Under the pieces are notes generated by a model. The model did not search any database. It saw nothing but the letters and a program-made list of their open reading frames with translations, and had not been told where the DNA came from. The translations under genes were made by a program, and so were the position numbers. From the NCBI GenBank assembly GCA_021018995.1, contig CM037588.1, positions 92,726,765-92,790,764 of the forward strand: DNA of 64,000 nucleotides, in the 5' to 3' direction. Shown one piece after another: positions 55,764 to 64,000 of the stretch (position 1 is the stretch's first letter; every line of letters begins with the position of its first letter). The DNA is from Chloranthus sessilifolius (taxonomy: Eukaryota; Streptophyta; Magnoliopsida; Chloranthales; Chloranthaceae).

Positions 55764-56690
55764 GTGGTTGGGATGCTTGTTGGGCTATTTGGCTGTCGCT
55801 TCTCTTTTTGGTATTGGTTTGTAGGCTTTTAAGGCTCTTGATTAGGTCTTCGGCTCAATAGGTGTGCATGCTATCTGTAAGAATGAGTTCGTGACCTTGG
55901 ATCTCAAATCCATTGCTTCCGTCACGGAGCTCAAAGAGTTTTGAAATCAATCGGGCGCATGGCAACTTGTTTATAGGTTTGGGAACGACACCTGGTTTGT
56001 TCCTCATGAGGGCTTATAAAATGGCTTTTCTGACTAATATGGGGGTGCTAAACCATTTATCGTGATATGCCGAGTGGATGGCTTGCAAGAACGGGATCTG
56101 CGACGCTCCTGCTCATGTCCTAAGGGAAATAAATTTTTTCGAAAGATGATGTCTAGGGGCCACATGCGTTGAGATAGTTGGGCATGGGTTATGGACTGGC
56201 CTGTGGTGGGCACACCACATGCTATATTAGCTGTGCTATCCTTAAAGCCAATTTCTTGGAGGAATGGGGGTTTGGAGATCCCATCCTCAATGTAGTCAAG
56301 AGGGCATCCCATCGCGTGGGCAATGTCCTTTGCCTCGAAGGAAAATTCCTTTCCATCAATCTCATAAATGAGTTTGGTTTCGATGGGATTGGTCTTTAGG
56401 GTTTGGTAAAACAATCTCACTATCCGGGGGTAATAATGCAGGCTACAAGGAGCCAATAGTGGTTTAAGTTCATTAATATTCACATAATTCAAGGTCCATT
56501 TGGTAGTCGATGGATCCTCAAGAAACTCTTATGGATTGTCCATTCTTTCTCAAAAATTTTGTTTTCCCACCATGGGGCAGGTTGGGTCCAGACAATAGGT
56601 GCCAAAGCCACCCTCTTTCGAGAACTTGACGGCCAAACGGCCTATTGCTTCCTTGGCCTAGGGTTTGGTGATTTATCGGTCATTCTAGGG
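55764..56690 (-). pseudogene. E3 accessory ORF, 5' part (plant transposon protein-like)
   Basis: The best open frame is 56034-56492: LKPLLAPCSLHYYPRIVRLF, TKLIYEIDGKEFSFEAKDIA, HAMGCPLDYIEDGISKPPFL and SQRMWPLDIIFRKNLFPLGH. This resembles the family annotated as putative plant transposon protein (Transposase_32-like). A start (MTDKSPNPRPRKQ) lies at 56683 but in another frame, and a CAA-to-TAA stop is at 56531. Downstream of 56034, KPGVVPKPINKLPCARLIS and an Ala/Gln-rich stretch lead to the E4 insertion; the gene goes on at 18053. It lies in sense between the chromodomain and the 3' LTR. Confidence 0.6.
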
Positions 56691-56884
56691 TTTCAAGAAC
56701 TTGAAAGAAATCGCAATAGAGGTAGATCTTGGGTGGAGATTACCATTTTGTGAGAAAAATCTGATGCGATGTCGAAGAAAACCCCTAAATCACGCATATG
56801 GTGAGCTGCCTCCACAAGAATCCCAAAACCCTAGCTCTCACCCTCTCAATCGTACGTGCAAAATGACAGGAAAAATGAAAGTTT

Positions 56885-57045
56885 AATCCCTATATATAGT
56901 CTGTTCCTCGCGCGAGCAAGCTCTAAAGCTCGTGCGCACGAGCAACAGGTAGTCATTTGAGCCTAAATCCTTTAAAGTCCTTTTTCGTTTTTATCGTTTT
57001 TGAGAGGCTCGTGCGAGCGAGCTTTAAGTTCTTGTGCAAGCGAGA
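56885..57045 (-). promoter_or_regulatory. Candidate internal promoter of E3 accessory ORF
   Basis: On the minus strand ACTATATATAGGG (about 56891-56902) is a TATA box roughly 200 bp before the accessory ORF start. Directly upstream is a CTCGCGCGAG cluster (56905-57045). Its block CTGTTCCTCGCGCGAGCAAG through GTAGTCATTT resembles the E3 LTR at 16200-16256. Confidence 0.5.
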
Positions 57046-57301
57046 CGCAGATACAACTTTTGAAGCATTTTTGCTTTAGTTATCCATTTCTTTCACTTTT
57101 GGCCCCCAATTTCACTTCGCACAAGTTGTCCTTTAGTGTGTAATTCATTAACTAATTACCAACATGATCAATCTATGGAATCTATGGTCAATTTGGACCA
57201 TTGCACTCATACACTCGTTGAAAATTCTAATATGTGCACAACAAACTAAAATTCTACATTATACTCATACATCGTTCAAAATGCATATAATGTAGACAAA
57301 C
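57046..57301 (-). other. E3 spacer after chromodomain
   Basis: AT-rich; nothing coding seen. Confidence 0.5.
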
Positions 57302-57440
57302 TCATGTAAACAAATTCGGATAGGCTTCACGCACATCCAGCTCACGTTCCCACGTGGCTTCTTCACGCGAATGGTTCCGCCACTTCACGAGTACCCATGG
57401 AATTTTCTTAGTGCATAAAATTTTCTCCTTCTGATCAAGA
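57302..57440 (-). pseudogene. E3 chromodomain
   Basis: The minus-strand frame has VKWRNHSREEATWERELDVR followed by EAYPNLFT, the signature C-terminal chromodomain of plant chromoviruses. It is separated from the integrase by a change of frame near 57470. The domain is thought to steer integration to heterochromatin. Confidence 0.9.
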
Positions 57441-57458
57441 ATTTGTACCGGGTCCTCT

Positions 57459-58780
57459 CTAACGGTCAAATCTTCTTGGATCAATTCTTTGATAATCTAA
57501 CACGTGCGTTGGGTCCTTGACATATCGTCTTAACATTGAAACATGAAATATATCATGCATGTTGGAGAGATATGGAGGTAGTGCAATTCGATAGGCGACC
57601 TCTCCAACACTTCCCAAAACTTCAAATGGCCCCAAGAAGTGTGGGTTCAACTTGCCACGCTTCCTAAAGTGCACAACGCCCTTCGTCCACGAAATCCTAA
57701 TGAAGACGCTGTCTCCCAACTGAAAGCATGATACCGGGTTAACATTAGTGGTTTGTACATGCCTATATAAATGTAATTCATTTGAATGCACAATTAAGTT
57801 CTACCTGAAAGTCCATGCTCATCCTCTTTAGGTTCACATAGCTCTTCTATAGTGCTTTACCATTAACCATTCTCGGATCAAGCGTATCGTCTTAGTAGTG
57901 CTTTGTAAAATCTCAGGCCCCAATATAAACTTCTCTCTCGTCTCTTCCCAATTAATTGGAGATTGACATCTTCGGCCATACAATGCCAAATATGGTGCTA
58001 TGCCAATACTTGCTTGAAAGCTATTATTATAGGCAAACTCGATTAATGGCAAGTGCTGATCCCATGATCCCTGAAAATCAAGCATGCAGGCCTGTAACAT
58101 ATCTTCTATAATCTGATTTACTCTTTCAGTCTGACCATCTATTTGTGGATGAAACGTTGAACTGAAGTCTAGTCTAGTGCCCATCCCTTCTTGAAATTTT
58201 CTCCAAAATTGAGAAGTATACAGCGGATCTCCATCTGACACAATGCTTAGGGGAATGCCGCGCAATCAAACAATCTCTCTCATATATAGATATGCGAGCC
58301 TACTTGTCGTATATGTGGTGTTGTAAGGCAAGAAATGGGCAAATTTTGTAAGTCTATCAACGATCACTCAAATTGCATTGTGCTTCTTTTGTGTTCGTGG
58401 CAATCCTAAAATAAAATACATTGATATGGACTCCCACTTCCATTCTGGTATAGGTAAGGGTTGCAATAACCCTGATGGATGTCGGTGATCCACTTTCACT
58501 TACTGACATACCAAACACCTTGAAACATACTTAGCATATCCCTTTTTAAACCTCTCCATCAGAAGCCTTTCTTCAAATCTTGATACATCGTAGTGCCTCC
58601 TGGGTGGATAGCATAAGGTGATTTATGTGCTTCATCCAAAATGGCTTGCCGCCGATCGACATCTATTGGTATACATAATCTTCCTTTGTACAATAGTGAA
58701 CCATTGCTCTTTATGGAGAAGTTCTGCTGAGTACCGTCCTTCACTCTTTGTCGAATTTTCAATAATTCAACGTCTTTCAT
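57459..58780 (-). pseudogene. E3 integrase
   Basis: Zinc part at 58559-58780 (CIPIDVDRRQAILDEAHKSP, HPGGTTMYQDLKKGF). Core at 57834-58265 from the second Asp (PLSIVSDGDPLYTSQFWRKF) through HPQIDGQTERVNQIIEDML (catalytic Glu) to FAYNNSFQASIGIAPYLALY. C-terminal part 57459-57791 (FQLGDSVFIRISWTKGV, LNPHFLGPFEVLGSVGEVAY, HDIFHVSMLRRYV). The first Asp segment (58270-58520) is in broken frames. Confidence 0.93.
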
Positions 58781-58799
58781 CTATAGGTCACAAATCTTA

Positions 58800-59300
58800 T
58801 CAAAGATGACTGTTTTGATCGTAACATTTGCCAAGAAAGCTCCTGGAGCTTTCACCTCTATCCGTGCATTGCATAAAGCTATGTCTTCTAATAATTTCTA
58901 TTTGCGAAGCCCCATGATCAAATTTGACAATTGTGCTGAAGCCTTGAGACTCAAGGCATCGACAACAACGTTCGCCTTTCCTGGATGGTACTGTATGGAG
59001 CAATCATAGTCTTTAAGAAATTCAATCTACCTTCTTTGTCTCATGTTTAAGTCTTTCTGCGTGAATAAATATTTGACTCTTGTGGTCCGTGAAGATCTCA
59101 AAGGCTTCACCATATAAATAATGTTGCCATATTTTCATCGTAAAAATCACGGCTGCTAACTCAAGGTCATGCGTCGGGTAATTCTTTTCATGATCCTTAA
59201 GTTATCTAGATTCATAAGCAATAACCTTCTTATGTTGATTGAGTACACAACCCAAGCCATTGTGTGACCCATCACTGAACACTACAAATCTTTTGGTGCC
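58800..59300 (-). pseudogene. E3 RNase H
   Basis: The start ([18 protein letters not shown]) is in the frame of 59202-59498. The later parts (the [13 protein letters not shown]- and FTDHKSQ-like segments) are in other frames around 59040-59200. A stop (TAG after YESR) divides them. Confidence 0.8.
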
Positions 59301-60230
59301 ATTTGGGATGGCGAGCATTGGTGCCGAAGTAAGTATTTTCTTCAATTCCTGAGAACTCTTCTCGCATGTCTCAATCCATTCAAACTTCATATTCTTCCTT
59401 GTCAACTTTATAAGTGGACTGAAAAGTTTTGAAAACCCTTCCACAAATCTTCGGTAGTATCCGGCCAAGCCTAGAAAGCTTCTCACCTCAGTATCCATCC
59501 TAGGTTGTTCCCATTAAACCGCAACTTCTATCTTAGCTGGATCTACTTTAATTCCTTCTTCAGAGACAACATGTCCCAAAAAGCTTACTTGTTCTAACCA
59601 AAACTTGCATTTGTTAAGTTTGGCATACAGCTGATGCTCTGGTAATGTTTGTAATGTGACCCATAAATGTTGCTCATATTCTCCCTTTGTTTTTGAGTAT
59701 ATCAGTATGTCGTTAAGAAATACTACTACACAAGTGTCAAGGTAAGGCTTGAACACCCTATTCATGAGATCCATAAAAAATGCTGGTGAATTAGTCAAGT
59801 CAAAATGCATCACTAAGAACTCCTAATGCCCATATCTAGTCCTAAATGCCATCTTCTGAATATCCTCAGCTCTAACTTTCAACTGGTGATATTCAGATCT
59901 CAAATCAATCTTCGAAAAGAATCTAGCTCCTTGTAATTAATCAAACAAATCATCGATTCTTGGGAGTGGATATCGATTCTTAATTATCAGTTTCTTTAGC
60001 TGATGGTAGTCAATGCATAATCTCATCGACCCGTCCTTCTTTATGAACAAGACCAGTGTTTCCTAAGGAGAAACCCTAGGTCTTATAAAACCCTTGTCTA
60101 ATAGCTCTTGCAGTTGATCCTTCAACTCTTTCAATTTGGCTGAAGCCATTTTGTACGGCGCTTTAGACACTGGTTCTATACCTTACACTAAGTCTATAGC
60201 GAAGTTGACTTCTCTATCAGGTGGCAATCC
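59301..60230 (-). pseudogene. E3 reverse transcriptase
   Basis: From the N-terminal side: broken segments at 59820-60230; then [20 protein letters not shown], the active site [11 protein letters not shown] (family FLDDIL; first Asp changed to Asn), [20 protein letters not shown], and in the next frame [20 protein letters not shown]. It carries several stops. Confidence 0.92.
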
Positions 60231-60494
60231 CAGAAACTCTTCAAGAAAAAAATACTCAAAGTCACATGCGACCAGAATGTCCGTTATCACGTTCTTCCCT
60301 TCCTTACTTTCTTACAAAAATGTCAGGTATCCGTTAACACCCCTTCCTCATCATTTTCTATGCACGAACTACAGAAATGAGTGGTAATAAAGTTGATCGC
60401 ATGCCTAGAAAATTGCAAGATCTACCCTTATCTGGGCAGAAGGAAACGATCTTCCTTCGGCAATCCATGTTTGCACCATGGATGGCTAACCAAT
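60231..60494 (-). pseudogene. E3 protease end, cut by E6
   Basis: On the minus strand WLAIHGANMDCRRKIVSFCP matches the segment after the protease fold of Tekay elements. E6 inserted next to it at 60495, so the protease core and gag of E3 must lie beyond the right edge of the window. Confidence 0.7.
60490..60494. repeat. Target duplication of E6, left copy (CCAAT)
   Basis: The five bases before the LTR start TGTTATTCACT are CCAAT. The partner copy is outside the window. Confidence 0.5.
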
Positions 60495-63180
60495 TGTTAT
60501 TCACTAAAAAGTACCACTTTTCACCTCTTAACCTAGCCTTTTCTAGACCTTGAAGCTCACTAATAATCATGTTTTAAGTTTGTTTTGTAGTTAGCAATAA
60601 TCTGTGCAGCTTAATATAAAATCTATACTTATTGGTCCAAAGAAGAGAGGGAATACATGTAAAGGTGACAGCTGCTCTAAAGTCTAATGGAACACCTTGG
60701 TAGTGCTCACCATGGTGATTCAATTGCTGGTCATCATTAACCAAAAGCTTAGCAGATGGAAGAAGTTAGCTGAGAATGGAGAAAGCTGCAATAGCAGTAA
60801 GTGCAATGCATCAGAGTGATAAAAGAATCATCTTGCAAAGATGAGGACCCCCCTTGTGAAGTTAAAGATGCAGTGAAAGTTTCCCTCACACAGATCAGCC
60901 CCGCAGTCAAGAGGAGAACAAAAAAGACATCGCAAAGATCTCGTAGTTTAAAACTCTCAGAATTTGCCCTTGCAAAGATCGAGCCCCAAAGCAGCTGCGC
61001 ACAGAACATAGCGAGTTCATATGCACAAAGAACAATCTATCACCTCACGGAGTTCTCGCGCAGCCAAAGAAGAGAGAGAAGCCCAGAATTTCTCTCGCAC
61101 AGCTCTCGCACACCATGGAGCCTAATTAGTTACTACGTGAGTGCAGGTGCCTTACTGCGTGAGCACTCTGTGAGAGAGAGAGAGCTTCTGAAGCTCTATC
61201 TATGCGAAGAGTCCTGGCGCTCCAGAGAATCTCCGCGATAGCAAGGCAGCATAAAGGAACTGTGCAATGAACTAAAGATTGATTGCACGAGTAAGCACTT
61301 CTCACCAGCTAAAGGCTACTCCGCGATGGCTCTACAATTGCGCGAATGAACTAATGCAGATGCCAGCCCCGCAAAGCTCGGGCTCTCCGCTTCTCAGTTT
61401 TAACTGAAGAACTTTTTAAGATTTCCCCAAGGCTAGGGCACACTCCTCGAGGCATAAATTTTGAGGCACATATCTCTAGGCATCCAAGGGTTGAAACAGT
61501 GCCACATCTGCTAGAAAAATTAGGGTTAATCTCTTCAGAGCCAAAGCCTTATGGACAGAGTATATAAGCTGTACTTAGAGTTTATTATTTTTATCTTTCC
61601 TTCATCCTCTGTCGGCTGAGAACTCCAGCGGGCTAGGGTTCAGGTTTGATCATCTCTTTTTCTTATTTCTCTTCTCTCTTAGCCCATCACTTGCTGGCTA
61701 TTCCCCTGTAAGCAGTTAGGTTTAGTTTTATTTTAATTTGTAATAGGTTTTTATATACATTGGGATTGTGGATGAGCAGTTGTGTACAGGCTGCAGCCTG
61801 GAGATAGTTCATTGTAAGGTTTGTGTTCATCAATGGATTGTTGTTTTAATGCCTACTTGAATCTAAAGATCTTATGGTTTCATTAGATGTCTATAGGATC
61901 CATATATTTGGGACTAGCCCATTTAATTTCTAGTAGATCTATTGTTTACCATTTGATTTCCCTTGCTTTGATATCCCCATGGAAAGCAATGCTGGATCTG
62001 TAGTGAGATCCAGGGAGCTCGGAGGCCTATGGACCATGGTGGTTGCAGCAGTTTTCATGTTCTTTCTTAGGCCTTTGTGGTATGGACAGACTAATGGGAT
62101 ACCCTGTGACCATTCGAGTGGACAGAGTATAGCCCTAAGGTTGTGTCCATTCACATGTTTGAGAAGGATTCTTCTCCCTTGCACATGAGCTTCTAGAGCC
62201 TTGTGAGGAGGTTTGTACAGGAACTTGCTCTCCTCTATTTTACCTAGCCGACATTAGATGTTAGAGCTGATCTCTTTGTAGTAATTATAGCTTGAGGCTG
62301 AGTCATTGCAGGCCATTTGTAGCAATGACCAACTGAATCTAAATCCCTATTTAACTTATTGTATGGTCCTTTTTGTGGGCACTAGTGAGCCATTGGCCTT
62401 AGCAAAACACCTAGGATCTTATGGGTTGGAATACCTATGGATGTTAGCCAGGTCTGTGCGCAGATCTGGGGAGCTTGTTGTACTGGCATTACATAGTGCT
62501 GCAATAGTATTCATGGCTTGATCTGGTCCAATGGCTGGGGGAATGATCAGTCCACTCCTCTGGGTTAGATTGGCAATGTTTGTTTTAACCAATGAGATTT
62601 GACAGACTCTATAGGATACCCTGTGACCATTAGAGTGGACAGAGTATAGCCCTAAGAGCGCCCCAAATGGCATGGGTTAAATCGAATATTTTTACCTTAT
62701 TGAGGCTTTTAATAGCGTCTCAGTAAGGAACACTGCAGAGACAGACTAAATCTGTGTTACATCACTGCTTTAACTCTAGCTTAACCTGCTTACTTCTCAT
62801 AATTATTTGTATTTTATTTTGGCACACACTACCACCTTCTTCCCCTTAACCCTTTCTTTAGGATAGGGCTATAGTTTATTTCTCTATTTTTAGGATTAAT
62901 TTAGTGTAGTCGTGACACCCAACTCCCTTTCTTTAAGATTGTCAGATCTATACCCAGGTCTGGAGGCCTACTATTATAGCTCATTCTGGGTTCTAGATCA
63001 ATTTCTCTGTGGGACAAACTCTCACTCATCAAAACTTGCTACAATGGACCCTGTATCTTGTAGGACTATGTGTATTTTAGACTTGTTGTGCTGACCGATC
63101 TCCATATCTCCACTCTTAATTTATTCTCTCCACTGTTCTTAATAAAATAGCAGCAAGAATCCGAAATAACAAGACCAACA
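60495..63180 (+). repeat. 5' LTR of E6 (2686 bp)
   Basis: It starts TGTTATTCACTAAAAAGTAC and ends AACAAGACCAACA. TATATAAG at 61561 is the TATA box. CTCGCGCAG-type motifs occupy 60930-61380 upstream, as in E4. Two copies of CCCTGTGACCATT (62102, 62619) show the same internal duplication as E4. Confidence 0.9.
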
Positions 63181-63186
63181 ATTTTT

Positions 63187-63204
63187 TGGCGCCGTTGCCG
63201 GGGA
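63187..63204 (+). promoter_or_regulatory. Primer-binding site of E6 (tRNA-Asp)
   Basis: TGGCGCCGTTGCCGGGGA is an exact complement to the 3' end of plant tRNA-Asp as I know it. It begins 6 bp after the LTR end. Confidence 0.95.
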
Positions 63205-63617
63205 CATTGATCTTTTCAATAGACCTGAGTTGTATTATAATTTAGACTAACTAATTCTTTATAGTTGTACCTAATTTTAAAAAAAAAGTACTACAATTCT
63301 TTGTGGAATTTTGCAAAAATAGATAGCAGAAGAAGGGAAAAGCTAAAGTTGCAGCTGGAGTGTAGCTAGCTCTGTTTGCACTTCCCCCTAAATCTCAGTC
63401 CATTTATGTTTAATTCTCTGTTATTTGTTTAGTGTAAAACTGTGTAGTTGTTAATTTTTGCTTGAGATTCTTTGTGTGTTTGTGAGTATTTTCTGTACTT
63501 ACTATGGGTGTAAGTTTATGCATGGTCGAAGGTCCTTAAACCCTAATTGCAACCTTCAAGTCTAGAGGTTGAAAGGATTCTTAGACTTAGGCACTCCACA
63601 CAAGTAAACCAGCTACT
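63205..63617 (+). other. E6 leader
   Basis: Untranslated; nothing notable seen apart from an A run at 63280. Confidence 0.6.
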
Positions 63618-63734
63618 ATGGCTGAAAGGCAGAGGACATTAAAGGAATATAATGCACTTGGGGAGTACACCTCTCCCTTCTGCATCCAGTTTCCCTCTGT
63701 TGAGGAGAACTATGAAATTAAATCCTCCACTATC
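63618..63734 (+). pseudogene. E6 gag, first 39 codons
   Basis: The frame starts MAERQRTLKEYNALGEYTSP and continues FCIQFPSVEENYEIKSST, matching the E4 gag start. The homology stops at 63734 where the E7 LTR begins. Confidence 0.9.
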
Positions 63735-64000
63735 TGTAATATCCTGAAAAATTGATCGTTTGACTTTGACCTCAAGATTCGTGCCTGATTTATTATAGGT
63801 TTGACCAAGTGATGGTCAAACATTGAGTTCATGAAGTTATGTAATAATGTGAGTAGAATAACCTAAGTGTAGAATATGATCTTATGTTGCAGTCACATAC
63901 ACCTATCTCCAGTGTGTGTGTTTAACACACAAGCAGGAGAGAGAATAAAAGGGTTTTAATAACCCTAGTTTCTTTTTACTTTGATTATTGAAGAGAGAGT
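63735..64000 (+). mobile_element. E7: start of an LTR, probably a chromovirus
   Basis: TGTAATATCCTGAAAAATTG begins where E6 gag homology ends; the flank CTATC (63730-63734) should be its target duplication. TGTAATA starts are typical of Tekay-type LTRs. A TATA-like AATAAAAGGG is near 63945. Only 266 bp are visible, so orientation and type are inferred. Confidence 0.6.

Larger units (their letters stand above)
60495..63734 (+). mobile_element. E6: Athila-lineage element (plus strand), 5' part only
   Basis: LTR, primer site, leader and the first codons of gag are present before E7 interrupts at 63735. The LTR start (AAAAGTACCACTTTTCACCT) and transcribed part (GGGACAAACTCTCACTCATC, ACTTGCTACAATGGACCCTG) match E4 in opposite orientation, and the gag start matches too. 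It is a different member of the same family. Confidence 0.93.

Noticed and set aside
60801-61241. 146-residue plus-strand frame in E6 LTR
   Set aside because: Lies in LTR U3 with the CTCGCG motif cluster, is not open in the E4 LTR and shows no domain.
1-64000. tRNA, rRNA, organellar or host protein genes
   Set aside because: I scanned for typical motifs and found only primer-binding sites that resemble tRNA ends; PMD and DUF7745-like genes lie within E5 borders.

Overview
This window is a stack of plant LTR retrotransposons. I see no host gene, tRNA, rRNA or organellar insert. It is nuclear DNA of a seed plant, probably intergenic or pericentromeric heterochromatin of a large genome. The evidence is Ty3/gypsy polyproteins of three plant lineages, primer-binding sites matching plant tRNAs, 1.5-2.7 kb LTRs, clean 5-bp target duplications, and C-to-T/G-to-A decay (CAA to TAA, CGA to TGA, DD to DN).

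Seven elements can be separated by their junctions. E1 (1-7830, minus) is an Athila-lineage element cut by the left window edge. E2 (7831-14689, minus) is an internal fragment of a Tat-lineage element with two RNase H domains. E3 (14690-18053 and 55759-60494, minus) is a Tekay-like chromovirus with a chromodomain. E4 (18054-20474 and 44550-55758, minus) is an Athila-lineage element inside E3, flanked on both sides by ATGAG. E5 (20475-44549, plus, 24 kb) is a Tat/Ogre-like element inside the 3' LTR of E4. E6 (60495 onward, plus) is an Athila-lineage element inside the protease-RT region of E3. E7 (63735 onward) is the start of an LTR inside the gag of E6. E2 was therefore hit by both E1 and E3, E3 by E4 and E6, E4 by E5, and E6 by E7.

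The most unusual element is E5. Besides gag, protease, G-patch, an intron-like spacer, RT, RNase H, a second RNase H and integrase, it carries about 10 kb more. That stretch holds an array of four two-helix RNA hairpins with compensatory base changes, a 61-bp hairpin minisatellite, and two spliced-looking antisense genes: one plant-mobile-domain-like and one DUF7745-like. About 23 copies of a 21-bp palindrome (10-nt arms around one base, mostly spaced exactly 47 bp) lie in six clusters, and almost every candidate promoter of the element has one. E3 and E4 follow the same plan with another motif: CTCGCG-type clusters in the LTR recur next to a TATA box in front of an accessory ORF downstream of integrase. 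I suggest, as inference, that these are element-encoded regulatory systems comparable to the VANC/VANDAL anti-silencing modules.

Nearly all coding regions are broken, so most are given as pseudogenes. Coordinates of LTR ends, target duplications, primer sites and palindromes were read directly. Domain limits are approximate.
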